NCBI GenBank assembly: GCA_016710435.1
Contig: JADJVV010000049.1
Coordinates: forward strand, 1 to 23,897
Length of the DNA: 23,897 nt
Reading direction: 5' to 3'
Source of the DNA: Hyphomicrobiales bacterium
GTDB taxonomy: Bacteria; Pseudomonadota; Alphaproteobacteria; Rhizobiales; Aestuariivirgaceae
Both the position numbers and the translations under genes were made by a program. The notes beneath the pieces are model-generated. The model was not told where the DNA came from. It saw nothing but the letters and a program-made list of their open reading frames with translations, and ran no database searches. Within the stretch, counting starts at the first letter, position 1. The number at the start of each line of letters is the position of its first letter. Shown here piece by piece: positions 7,162 to 14,520 of this stretch.

Positions 7162-7567
7162 GCAGTTAAATATTTTGCCAGAAGATGGAATTTTACTTTG
7201 TGACATTCAAACTATCTTTTCAGACTATAAAGGCGAGGTAACTGCAACTGGTGAGGATGTGCAAGGGTTTAAACACAATATTAATTTAGATATTATAAAT
7301 AAAATTAATAAAATAAACAACGGAGTTAATCTAACACCCTTAGGATATTTAATATACAATTACAACGATGGAAATTTTGCTGAAACAAAAAAAATTGTTT
7401 ATTCAATTTCGGAAATTGATAAAATTTTGGAAAGTGTAATCGACTTTTACGAAAATTTAGAAGGTGGTTCAATTTACATAAATAGAGATATTACTTTAAA
7501 AAAATTTGGAATAAAATATCATATTTTTAAAAAAATATTTAAATACTACAATGTAAAATTTCCATAA
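7127..7567 (+). CDS. Unknown protein, probable continuation of the HTH gene
   Basis: The frame encodes 146 residues from ATG 7127, but this start overlaps the HTH gene by 35 nt and has no A-rich leader, unlike almost every other gene here. A second ATG is at 7136. If the A9 tract at 7149-7157 is read with a +1 shift, the HTH protein runs straight into KIKQLNILPEDGILLCDIQ and onward. The body shows NILPEDGILLCDIQTIF, GYLIYNYNDG and a basic helical end with KKFGIKYHIFKK. No family is recognised. The downstream terminator ends this transcription unit. Confidence 0.55.
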   Translation: MCEMIKGQKKIKQLNILPEDGILLCDIQTIFSDYKGEVTATGEDVQGFKHNINLDIINKINKINNGVNLTPLGYLIYNYNDGNFAETKKIVYSISEIDKILESVIDFYENLEGGSIYINRDITLKKFGIKYHIFKKIFKYYNVKFP

Positions 7568-7589
7568 ATTTTATAATAAAAAAAATCAC

Positions 7590-7617
7590 AAAGCACTTAT
7601 AATAAGTGTTTTTTTTT
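7590..7617 (+). terminator. Rho-independent terminator
   Basis: The stem CACTT (7594-7598) and AAGTG (7604-7608) flank the loop ATAAT. It is extended by a G-T and several A-T pairs, followed by T9 (7609-7617). It lies 22 nt after the previous stop and separates the packaging genes from the protease-capsid genes. The A-run before the stem could let it work on both strands. Confidence 0.6.
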
Positions 7618-7707
7618 GTTTAAATAAAAAAACAATTTTCACTTTTTGCAATAAAAAAAATAGTATCAAAAATCAATTATTAATTTTAAATAAAATAAAA
7701 AATAATA
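7618..7707 (+). promoter_or_regulatory. Intergenic leader before the protease gene
   Basis: About 90 nt with no gene separate the terminator from the protease start. It is nearly all A/T. A TTG (7616-7618) and ACTTTTTG (7641-7648) are placed roughly like -33 and -7 boxes but the second lacks the TA, so a promoter is possible but weakly supported. Confidence 0.25.
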
Positions 7708-8613
7708 ATGAATATTACTTATAAAGGTGAGGCAGTTAAATTTGTTGAAGATACTAAAATTAAAGGACTTGCCGTAAAATTTACAACAAGTGCTGACCCT
7801 GATTTGTATTTTGATTTTTTTACTTCTAATTGCGATTTTGGTCTTAGTTTAAATAACACTTTACCAATTTATTTTAATCATTGTTTTGATGGAGTTTTAA
7901 AAACTGCAAGAATCGGAGAGGCTAAATTGACAAAAAAAAACGATGGAATTTTTGTCGATGGTTTCATATATAATTTAAAAAATTGTCCTACCGATTTAGA
8001 CAGTTGGAGTAAGCAAATCATAAAGGAACGTGCTGAATATATTGATATAATTTTGAAATTAATTGAAGACGGAAAGATGGGGTATTCAACTGGCTCTGCA
8101 CCGCATTTAGTAAAAAAAAAATCATTTGAAAATGGTACAAATGAAATTACTAAATGGGATATTGTTGAATTATCAATAACCCACACACCAGCCGAACCGC
8201 GTACCTATGCGACAAAATCAGCAATAAATGATAAATTTGATTGGTCGCAATACCTTAAAATAGGTGCTAAAATTTCAAATGAAACTGCGACCTCTTTAAT
8301 AGATTCCTTAGAAAATTTAAATAAAGTAAAAAAAACTATTGAAACTTTGCTAGCAGAATATAAAAATATAAATATAAATATAAACAAAATTAAAATGGAC
8401 GGAACAACTACAGATTTAACAAGAGTAATCGATTTACTAACTGCAAGATTTGATGCGGTAGAGATGGTACTGTTGGAAATTAACGCAGGCGTAGCCTTAT
8501 TGTTAGAACAAGAAACAAAAGAGGCACTAGAAGAGGTTACAGAGGTTACAGAGCCTACAGAGGCGATTATGACTGCTGACGAAATAATAAAAAAAATAAA
8601 TAAATTAATCTAA
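7708..8613 (+). CDS. Prohead maturation protease with scaffold-like C-terminus
   Basis: Residues 1 to about 175 resemble the HK97-type (U35/S78) prohead protease: an early G-x-A-V-x-F strand, IYFNH with His58, MGYSTGSAPHLV with Ser127 as the likely nucleophile (SxG motif), and WDIVELSITHTPAEP. It cleaves the capsid scaffold during head maturation. Residues about 185-301 are a separate helical, acidic part with a coiled-coil-like stretch and an EEVTEVTEPTEA repeat made from a repeated gaggttaca unit. That tail fits a fused scaffold, since no separate scaffold gene lies between protease and capsid. The length of 301 exceeds a lone protease of about 200. Confidence 0.8.
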   Translation: MNITYKGEAVKFVEDTKIKGLAVKFTTSADPDLYFDFFTSNCDFGLSLNNTLPIYFNHCFDGVLKTARIGEAKLTKKNDGIFVDGFIYNLKNCPTDLDSWSKQIIKERAEYIDIILKLIEDGKMGYSTGSAPHLVKKKSFENGTNEITKWDIVELSITHTPAEPRTYATKSAINDKFDWSQYLKIGAKISNETATSLIDSLENLNKVKKTIETLLAEYKNINININKIKMDGTTTDLTRVIDLLTARFDAVEMVLLEINAGVALLLEQETKEALEEVTEVTEPTEAIMTADEIIKKINKLI

Positions 8614-8631
8614 TAAATAACAATAAATAAA

Positions 8632-9693
8632 ATGGAAAATATTAACAAACTTGTTGAAGACACGATAATCGCAACTAAAACTGAGATGCTGAAAACTCAC
8701 AAGCCTTTTGACAACTCTATTAAAAATGAAAATGAAACATTAAAAAGTTTTAATGTTTTACTTCCTAAAAAAAATGATTTATTTTTTAATAATGGAAATT
8801 TATTTGAACCAAGAAGTACGAGTGCGATTGATGTAAAAGCAGTTGTTCAATCGGGCGGTTTCAATACGGGCGGAACTAACTCGCCGGGTAACTATGTTGG
8901 AACTCAATACCCTTATATAGGCGATGTTGCGACAACTCAAGTTATCGACAATATGAATTATACCTATTTGTTAAAAACTCAAAAGATAATAAACACTTTA
9001 GGGTCAACCGAAGAGACTCAGTCAAAACCTGAGATACCATATAGCTACACTCCTACGGCAGGCAGTTTGCTAGCATTTGCAGGTAGAATAAATTTTACAC
9101 GTCAGGCGTTAACTGAAATAATGGCACGGGGGATGGAACAATATCATTATAATGTTTTATCTAATAGTGTTAAACAAAGTATGTCTAAAAGTGCCATCCA
9201 AGAGATAACAACGGCGATAACTCAAACGGCAATTTATGGAACAAACGGGGACACTTTAGCAGATTTGTGCAGTTACGGGGTGGGTGTTTTAGCAGACCAA
9301 TTAGTTACACCGGACACCTTGTTTATTCACCCTAAAAACTATGAGGCATTTAAGATGACAAGAACAAGTTACGGATATCCATTTTTAGGTGTAGAGGCGT
9401 TACCTTCAACAATAACTAAACTTGTCGTCGCACCTTATGTGCCCGTTGCAACTGCGTTACTTGGCGATTCAAATGAATTAAGACTATTTGTAAACGAATC
9501 TTTAATTTTAAGCGGTGAAACTTATTCAGACGGAGCGATTATTACAGGGGGAAGGAACTCTACTGATATTGAAAAAAATTGCTATACTTTTGTTGGTGAA
9601 ATTTTTGGTAGAACAATTTTAGAATTTCCAAACGCGTTTGTAAAAATAACTGGACTTTTAACAACTGCAGGCTGTCTAGCACCGTGCGTATAA
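8632..9693 (+). CDS. Major capsid protein (HK97 fold)
   Basis: The assignment uses position directly after the protease and sequence style: an N-terminal helical part (residues 1-60), then VKAVVQSGG, PYSYTPTAGSLLAFAGRINFTRQALTEI, a helix around 190-210, and a C-terminal region with FIHPKNYEAFKMTR and GEIFGRTILEFPNAFVKITG. The product of 353 residues should form the icosahedral shell. It is noticeably richer in G+C than its neighbours, as expected for a highly expressed gene under codon selection. It ends with a GCLAPCV tail (Cys348, Cys352). A terminator follows 10 nt after the stop. Confidence 0.82.
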   Translation: MENINKLVEDTIIATKTEMLKTHKPFDNSIKNENETLKSFNVLLPKKNDLFFNNGNLFEPRSTSAIDVKAVVQSGGFNTGGTNSPGNYVGTQYPYIGDVATTQVIDNMNYTYLLKTQKIINTLGSTEETQSKPEIPYSYTPTAGSLLAFAGRINFTRQALTEIMARGMEQYHYNVLSNSVKQSMSKSAIQEITTAITQTAIYGTNGDTLADLCSYGVGVLADQLVTPDTLFIHPKNYEAFKMTRTSYGYPFLGVEALPSTITKLVVAPYVPVATALLGDSNELRLFVNESLILSGETYSDGAIITGGRNSTDIEKNCYTFVGEIFGRTILEFPNAFVKITGLLTTAGCLAPCV

Positions 9694-9703
9694 TTTTATT
9701 TTA

Positions 9704-9743
9704 AGCCCTCTTATTAAATTTGTAAGGGGGTTGCATTTTTTTT
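9704..9743 (+). terminator. Rho-independent terminator after the major capsid gene
   Basis: The stem AGCCCTCTTA (9704-9713) pairs with TAAGGGGGTT (9723-9732), including G-T pairs, around a 9-nt loop. T8 follows at 9736-9743 after a 3-nt gap. It should stop or thin transcription after the capsid gene, lowering expression of the lysis and neck genes. Confidence 0.7.
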
Positions 9744-9762
9744 GGTAAATTAATTTTTAAAT

Positions 9763-10011
9763 ATGGATAATTCTAACTTTGCTTTATGGGTTTATCGAGG
9801 GATTACAGTCATATTATTAAGCATTGCAGGGTATTTAGGTGCAAACGTTTTGACAACTGTAGAGAGCCTAAAAACAACAATGGAGACTGTTTTGACCACT
9901 ATTAAATTTCAACAAATTGATGTAACTAAATTAGAAAAGAGAATTGAAAATTTAGAGTTAAAAATTGAATATTACAATCAAAGAGACCATACTTTTTACA
10001 AAAATAAATAA
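9763..10011 (+). CDS. Small membrane protein with coiled coil, holin candidate
   Basis: The 82-residue product has one transmembrane segment (residues about 11-30, ITVILLSIAGYLGANVL) and a helical coiled-coil-like part (about 35-72, with LEKRIENLELKIEYYNQ), and a short charged end. Directly before another small membrane protein and the endolysin, it is a candidate holin or holin partner. Single-membrane holins with cytoplasmic coiled coils exist, but a spanin-like or structural role is not excluded. Confidence 0.6.
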   Translation: MDNSNFALWVYRGITVILLSIAGYLGANVLTTVESLKTTMETVLTTIKFQQIDVTKLEKRIENLELKIEYYNQRDHTFYKNK

Positions 10012-10019
10012 TTAAATAT

Positions 10020-10190
10020 ATGGAATGGATTAATCAAAATTTAGCTACTTTAGTGGGTGCAGGTTTAACGCTTTACGAAATAATTGCACGTCGTAAACCG
10101 ACAAAAAAAGATATTTCAATTTTATCTAATTTGATAAAAGTTGTAAGTATTATTTTGCCGAATAAAAAGACTGGTGAGGGTGTACACTAA
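10020..10190 (+). CDS. Small membrane-associated protein of the lysis cassette
   Basis: The 56-residue product starts at ATG 10020, 8 nt after the previous stop. It has a hydrophobic segment at about residues 7-22, then the basic IIARRKPTKK, and a second hydrophobic segment (38-46, IKVVSIILP) before a charged end. The I-A-R-x-x-P-T-K-x-x-x-S-I style recurs in small proteins beside holins of Bacteroidetes phages as far as I can recall. Its place between a membrane protein and the endolysin suggests a holin, antiholin or accessory lysis role. Confidence 0.55.
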   Translation: MEWINQNLATLVGAGLTLYEIIARRKPTKKDISILSNLIKVVSIILPNKKTGEGVH

Positions 10191-10201
10191 ATTTATTTAA
10201 T

Positions 10202-10981
10202 ATGTTTATCCATGTCATTCCAACAGATGAAATTGATTTACATAGTAAAGATATTTTTTGTATCTGCAAACCTAACATATTCGCAGAGGTTGAAATTATT
10301 ATAATTCATACACCTTTTTTTAGTGAGAATTATTCTAAAGCAGAGCTATTAGATTGGGTTACAAATGTTAAAAATAACTTTATAAAATTGACAATAAATA
10401 AAGACATATTTTTTAAAGAATATAAAAAAAATTTTAATGGAATTTTAAATAAATCTGTTGAAGGTCTTAGCAATTTAATCGAACTTTGTAACTTTAAAAA
10501 ACCATTTGACGATGTAAGGCAATTAGCTTATTTTTTTGCAACAATCAAGCATGAAACAGCTTTGAGTTTCAAACCGATTAGAGAGTATGGCAACGCAAAT
10601 TATTTTATTAAAAGATATTTTATAAACCCTATTCAAAGGCGGTGGCTAAATAATAAAAGTAGTAGCGATGCAGTCAAGTACTGTGGGCGTGGTTACGCTA
10701 TGATAACAGGGCGTGGCAACTATGAAAGGTTTGCAAAATATTTAAATATAGATATTATAAATAAGCCAGAACTGTGCTTAAAATCTGAGGTTGCTTTTGA
10801 TATTTTAGTTTATGGCTTTAAAAATGGGGCATTTGCACAGGGTCATAATATAGACTATTACATAAACGAAAACAAATGTAATTATTTAGATGCTCGTAAA
10901 ATTATTAATGGAACTGACAAAAAAAATTTAGTTGCAAAATATGCTACAAAATTTGAAATTATATTAAAAAATTCTATATGA
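10202..10981 (+). CDS. Endolysin, GH19 chitinase-like, with an extra N-terminal domain
   Basis: Residues about 100-259 resemble the GH19 chitinase/lysozyme fold used by phage endolysins: LAYFFATIKHETA (with catalytic Glu118), FKPIREYG, YCGRGYAMITGRGNYERFAKYL and a helical C-terminus. It should cut the glycan strands of peptidoglycan at lysis. No signal peptide is seen, so export depends on the holin. Residues 1-60 are a different part with H14-x5-CxC-x-P (Cys20, Cys22) and IIIIHTP, resembling small phage proteins with the layout IPxND...H...CxCxP...H. That fusion is unusual. Its last 4 nt overlap the next gene (ATGA). Confidence 0.8.
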   Translation: MFIHVIPTDEIDLHSKDIFCICKPNIFAEVEIIIIHTPFFSENYSKAELLDWVTNVKNNFIKLTINKDIFFKEYKKNFNGILNKSVEGLSNLIELCNFKKPFDDVRQLAYFFATIKHETALSFKPIREYGNANYFIKRYFINPIQRRWLNNKSSSDAVKYCGRGYAMITGRGNYERFAKYLNIDIINKPELCLKSEVAFDILVYGFKNGAFAQGHNIDYYINENKCNYLDARKIINGTDKKNLVAKYATKFEIILKNSI

Positions 10982-11292
10982 ACAATCTAACTAGAATTAT
11001 AGAAGAGAAAGGAATAATCGAAAGTGCTAAGGAAGTTTTTTTGAACAAAAATCAAATTTTTGAAAGTTATAAAAATAAATATTTTGGCGACAATGAAATA
11101 AAAGAACTTGCAATTTTAAGGCTTGAAATATGTTCAAATTGTGATTTTAAAAAAGGGGCGCAAGAAATTGGCAACTCGTGGTTTTGTCCAACTGGAATGG
11201 GGTGCAGTTGTAGCCTTACGAATAAAGCACACAATTATAACAGTAGATGTAAAGAGGGTAAATGGGACGTTTTAAAAACATTTAAAGAATAA
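10978..11292 (+). CDS. Cys-cluster protein of the RLEICxxC...CxC...CxxGKW type
   Basis: This 104-residue protein overlaps the endolysin stop by 4 nt. Its first half is helical; the second has RLEICSNC (Cys52, Cys55), CPTGMGCSC (Cys70, Cys76, Cys78) and RCKEGKW (Cys91), which probably binds one or two zinc ions. The same framework is found in the last gene of the tail operon (22632-22982), so the window holds two paralogues. Similar small proteins are common in Bacteroidetes phages, near the neck or tail genes, but I know of no proven function. Confidence 0.65.
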   Translation: MNNLTRIIEEKGIIESAKEVFLNKNQIFESYKNKYFGDNEIKELAILRLEICSNCDFKKGAQEIGNSWFCPTGMGCSCSLTNKAHNYNSRCKEGKWDVLKTFKE

Positions 11293-11296
11293 AAAA

Positions 11297-11896
11297 ATGT
11301 TAGTAAGTTTAAATAGATTTAAACAATTTTTGGATATAAAATTAGACAATATTTTACAAGATGATTTGTTAAATTTTATTTTGAATCAGTCAACTAAAAT
11401 AATTGAAAATATTTGTAATCAAAATTTGATAGAATCAAATCAAACAATTTATATCGAACCAACGGCAAATAAAAATTATATAATTTTAAATTTTAAAGAG
11501 ACTCCAATTGAAATTATTACAAGTTTTAAAAAAGATAAATGTGGGGAGAATTGTAGCGAATGGACTGAATTTAATATTTGTGAAATTATAAAATTAAATA
11601 GCATATATAAAATTATAGGTACAAATTTTACAACTGACAGTTACTACAAATTTAACATAACTCAAGGGTTTGAGATTGGCGATGTACCTTATGATTTACA
11701 GCAAATTTGTTTAAAAGTTGCAACTTATATCTACAGGTCGCAAAGAGGTGGACAAGGTGGTGGAACAGTTGGTATTAATTCTAAGTCTGAAAGCAGTTCA
11801 CAAGGTTTAACTTACAGTGCCTCTTACACGTCAGAAGATGAATTTTATAAAATGATAAAAAACGAATTGATAAAATACACTATTGTAAGCTGCTAA
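11297..11896 (+). CDS. Head-tail connector (HK97 gp6-like)
   Basis: The 199-residue protein has the layout of gp6-type connectors: an N-terminal LNRFKQFLDI..DDLLNFILNQSTKIIENICNQ helical pair, a central beta part, and DVPYDLQQICLKVATYIYRSQR near the end. These form a ring below the portal. A Gly/Ser-rich loop (SQRGGQGGGTVGINS) follows. The central region carries an extra Cys loop (Cys82, Cys86, Cys95). It lies 4 nt after the Cys-cluster gene. Confidence 0.7.
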   Translation: MLVSLNRFKQFLDIKLDNILQDDLLNFILNQSTKIIENICNQNLIESNQTIYIEPTANKNYIILNFKETPIEIITSFKKDKCGENCSEWTEFNICEIIKLNSIYKIIGTNFTTDSYYKFNITQGFEIGDVPYDLQQICLKVATYIYRSQRGGQGGGTVGINSKSESSSQGLTYSASYTSEDEFYKMIKNELIKYTIVSC

Positions 11897-11900
11897 TTAT

Positions 11901-12413
11901 ATGCAAGATATAAATGATGTTGAAGGTTTAAAAATTAATATAAGCAGGTTATTTGATTTAACTATAAAACAAATTGAAATTTTATTTAATGCTTATGCAA
12001 ATGAAAATTTTTTAGATGGTGAGGGAACAAAAAAAAAATTAGCTATAAGGACAGGTAAGCTCGCAAGGAGTTTGATAAAAGGCAAGGATGGAAATATAAC
12101 TATTATAAAAAAGACCCCTGAAACGCTAACAGTTGAAATCGGTACAAGTCTAAAATATGGGCTGATTTGGGAATCGGGTTTTGATGCTTACAAAGTTGCA
12201 TATACAAAAAAACAATTAGGTTTTTTATTCGCTAAATTTAAAAAAGAAGGTACTTTAAACGCTAATAAAAATAAAAATGCAGATGGATATATTCATAAAA
12301 AAAAACAGAATGCACGTCCATTTTTATCGCCAGCAAGAAAAAAAATTGAGAGCGAAGGGTATGCAATTATTGAAAAATTTTTTATTAATGAATTGAATAA
12401 ATTGTATAAATGA
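11901..12413 (+). CDS. HK97 gp10-like neck/tail completion protein
   Basis: The 170-residue product shows the gp10 pattern: RTGKLARSLI, VEIGTSLKYGLIWESG, then ARPFLSPARKKIESEG near the C-terminus. Members of this family join the connector to the tail or complete the tail. The insert between 105 and 130 is Lys/Asn rich. Its stop overlaps the next start by 4 nt (ATGA), so translation is coupled. Confidence 0.75.
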   Translation: MQDINDVEGLKINISRLFDLTIKQIEILFNAYANENFLDGEGTKKKLAIRTGKLARSLIKGKDGNITIIKKTPETLTVEIGTSLKYGLIWESGFDAYKVAYTKKQLGFLFAKFKKEGTLNANKNKNADGYIHKKKQNARPFLSPARKKIESEGYAIIEKFFINELNKLYK

Positions 12414-12994
12414 ATTTAACTGAAAGTATTAGAACTTTAATAAAATATTTGATTGAGAATAATGTTACAGATTGCAACGCGTGCACAAATAATTTTAATG
12501 TGTGTGATTGTGATAATGTAGATGGGGAAGCCTCTATGGTCGCTCCTGGTGATGTTTTTGCAAGTTGTGTAAGTATTTACTCAGTACCAATCGAAAAGCG
12601 AATAAATAGCCAAACACTAACAAATGAAGGTGCTAATTTTTATTACAATTCGAGTGCTAAAGTTAGCGAATTAAGTTGGCAGATTACATACAGATTTAAA
12701 AGCGAATTTGATACTAATTGTACAGGCAATTTAAGGGTATTAACTAACGATAACAGAGAAAAATTAAAATGGCAATTAGAACAATTTGAATTGTTAAAAT
12801 TGAATGATAATTTAACGCAAGTTCAAACACTTTTAAATTTAAATAATGATTTTTATTGTGGACAAATAGACGCGTTAATTATTGATGACGTTTTGTCAAG
12901 TTATTCAAATGAACGGGAGTTGACAATTGGGGAAGTAGTAATTTATTTTAAAACTATACACACTGAATTATCAAATAAAAATTTGAACTTATAA
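12410..12994 (+). CDS. Probable tail terminator protein
   Basis: Position decides this call: it lies after the gp10-like gene and before the major tail protein, where the tail terminator (gpU/gp11-like) is normally found. The 194-residue protein begins with a helix (LTESIRTLIKYLIEN), then a Cys-rich loop with Cys22, Cys25, Cys32, Cys34 and Cys53, and continues with beta strands such as VSELSWQITYRFKSEF and a late EVVIYFKTIHTEL strand. Tail terminators cap the tail tube and fix its end. The Cys loop is not typical of the family. No decisive motif is visible. Confidence 0.55.
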   Translation: MNLTESIRTLIKYLIENNVTDCNACTNNFNVCDCDNVDGEASMVAPGDVFASCVSIYSVPIEKRINSQTLTNEGANFYYNSSAKVSELSWQITYRFKSEFDTNCTGNLRVLTNDNREKLKWQLEQFELLKLNDNLTQVQTLLNLNNDFYCGQIDALIIDDVLSSYSNERELTIGEVVIYFKTIHTELSNKNLNL

Positions 12995-13005
12995 ATAAAA
13001 AAAAT

Positions 13006-13173
13006 ATGAAAATAAAAATTTTAAATATGCCATTTAGTTATAATGGTAAGGAATACGAGGAAGGACAAATTTTTGAAGTTCCTGACAAATTTATAGAAAG
13101 TTTGGAGGCAACTCCAGCAATTAAATTTGAGATTGTGAACGGCGAAAAAATCGAAGGCAAAAAAATACAATAG
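13006..13173 (+). CDS. 55-residue neck-module protein of unknown function
   Basis: Starts at ATG 13006 in the context aaaatATG and ends at TAG followed by TAA. It reads as a small beta-rich domain (MPFSYNGKEYEEGQIFEVPDKFIESL..PAIKFEIV), of the style G-x-x-Y-x-x-G-x-x-h-x-V-P seen in short accessory proteins among phage head-tail genes. It probably acts as a virion or assembly accessory protein. It precedes the major tail protein by 38 nt. Confidence 0.6.
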   Translation: MKIKILNMPFSYNGKEYEEGQIFEVPDKFIESLEATPAIKFEIVNGEKIEGKKIQ

Positions 13174-13211
13174 TAATTTAACAATTCATAAAATAAAATT
13201 TAAAAAATATA

Positions 13212-13829
13212 ATGGCACTAGGAACAAGTCGTATAGCTTTAGGGCAGAACCCACAGGGTAGTGATTATGTGGCAGTTGCTGAATTTAACACAACAACTCA
13301 AGTTATTACAGGGGCGTGGGAGTTTTTCCCAATTGTATCAGATTCATCAACAGACTTTGAGGATAGCAATAGTGCAGGCACGACATCAATCGAAGTCGTA
13401 AGTGAAAGCGGTGCTAAAACAAAATTTGACCCATGCTCTGACTGTGTTGACGGGGGCGGTTGTGCGGTACAAAGTGGCTCATTTAGTTTCACAACTTTGC
13501 AAAGAGATGCTCCTACCATGAATTTGCATGAAACTATGGTCAATAAGTATTTTGCTTTTATAAAACTAGGCAGTTGCTCCCTGGTTAATGGCAAAAATCA
13601 ATGGACTGCATATATTGGTAAGTTTGTTAATCCAGGAAATAACAAACACAAAGGGCAGAGCAAAACAGTTAAATTCAAAGGGTATACACATACTGCTGCA
13701 ATAACAATTTTAGGGACTGCATGTGCTTTAGTTTTCAAAGGGGCAGGCACGTGCGCAACCGTAACGCCGCCTGACATAGTCATTCCGTGCGGAAATTTTA
13801 CACATACTGTAGATATTACACCTGCGTAA
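13212..13829 (+). CDS. Major tail (tube) protein
   Basis: The 205-residue protein is beta-rich, higher in G+C than its neighbours, and placed before the chaperone pair and tape measure, as tail tube proteins always are in siphophages. Strands such as YVAVAEF, GAWEFFPIV, GSFSFTTLQR and KTVKFKGYTHTAAITIL are visible. It has an inserted Cys loop (Cys75, Cys78, Cys84) in a DPCSDCVDGGGC sequence that is not typical of tail tubes. It polymerises around the tape measure. A long hairpin terminator follows 38 nt after the stop. Confidence 0.75.
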   Translation: MALGTSRIALGQNPQGSDYVAVAEFNTTTQVITGAWEFFPIVSDSSTDFEDSNSAGTTSIEVVSESGAKTKFDPCSDCVDGGGCAVQSGSFSFTTLQRDAPTMNLHETMVNKYFAFIKLGSCSLVNGKNQWTAYIGKFVNPGNNKHKGQSKTVKFKGYTHTAAITILGTACALVFKGAGTCATVTPPDIVIPCGNFTHTVDITPA

Positions 13830-13867
13830 TTTTTTCGCAAAAATATAAATAAAATATAAAAATCAAG

Positions 13868-13928
13868 TACAGTAATTTTTAATTATTTTTGCAAAATAAA
13901 ATAATTTTTAGTTACTGTATTTTTTTTT
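13868..13928 (+). terminator. Large two-part hairpin terminator after the major tail gene
   Basis: TACAGTAA (13868-13875) pairs with TTACTGTA (13912-13919) and, inside it, AATTATTTT pairs with AAAATAATT around a short loop. T9 follows at 13920-13928. TATTTTTG at 13884-13891 matches the TAnnTTTG -7 form but has no TTG at the right distance. The hairpin should reduce transcription into the chaperone and tape measure genes. Confidence 0.65.
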
Positions 13929-13944
13929 AAAATAAAATAAACAA

Positions 13945-14520
13945 ATGGAGAAAAAAGTTGAAGAATTAGAATTTAAGTTGCCTGATGATTTATTAAAATT
14001 TACGGCAATAAATGAAGAAGGTAAGGAGGTTATTTATACCTCATTAAGCTACACTGCGCAAATGAGTTGGAATCGAATTAGTAACATTTATAAGTTAGGG
14101 ATTTCGGATATTTTGCCTTCAATTATAAATCAATTAAATAGTAATTCATTTAATGAAATAATTGATAGCTTAAAAATTACAAGTCAAATTGATAATTTAA
14201 AAACTGTTAAAATTTCAGAAAATTCAGTTTTAAAATCATTGATTGAAACCATTTACCAACTCGTAACAAGTGACACTTTACAATTTATTTTAGCATTTTT
14301 ATTTTATAAAGAAACTGAAAATGAATTTTATTTTAAACGTGAGAATTTAATAACTAGCGATAGGCTTGCGGAAGTTTTGCAGTGCCCTCGAGACCTTGCA
14401 ATCGAAGTAGTTATGCGTTTTTTTTATTTGACTTTGTCACAGGACATTGTGAACAGTTCCCCTACACACACCTTGACAAAGCAACTTTTGAAGAGATTTT
14501 TGAAAGTGAAAGTGAAATAA
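13945..14520 (+). CDS. Tail assembly chaperone, short form (gpG-like)
   Basis: The 191-residue protein lies between the major tail protein and tape measure. It starts after a cleanly A-rich leader and reads EKKVEELEFKLPDDLLKF, then a helical body. In the last quarter the frame passes a T8 run (14418-14425), where a -1 shift joins it to a longer second part. In lambda and many siphophages, such a pair (gpG and gpGT) helps assemble the tail around the tape measure and is made in a fixed ratio. The zero-frame tail beyond the slip, about 30 residues, ends at TAA 14518-14520. Confidence 0.75.
   Translation: MEKKVEELEFKLPDDLLKFTAINEEGKEVIYTSLSYTAQMSWNRISNIYKLGISDILPSIINQLNSNSFNEIIDSLKITSQIDNLKTVKISENSVLKSLIETIYQLVTSDTLQFILAFLFYKETENEFYFKRENLITSDRLAEVLQCPRDLAIEVVMRFFYLTLSQDIVNSSPTHTLTKQLLKRFLKVKVK
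14418..14424 (+). promoter_or_regulatory. -1 ribosomal frameshift site T_TTT_TTT
   Basis: In the zero frame the codons read CGT TTT TTT TAT, so T_TTT_TTT has the X_XXY_YYZ form and both tRNAs can re-pair after a -1 slip. It is in the overlap of the two chaperone frames, exactly where siphophages place this signal. I did not find an obvious stimulatory hairpin by eye. Confidence 0.7.

Noticed and set aside
7616..7648. Promoter before the protease gene (TTG and ACTTTTTG)
   Set aside because: The -7 box lacks the TA required in TAnnTTTG and the TTG is part of the terminator T-run; kept only as a weak note.
13298..13840. Minus-strand frames opposite the major tail protein
   Set aside because: Shadow frames of a more G+C-rich gene; no start signals or neighbours on that strand.
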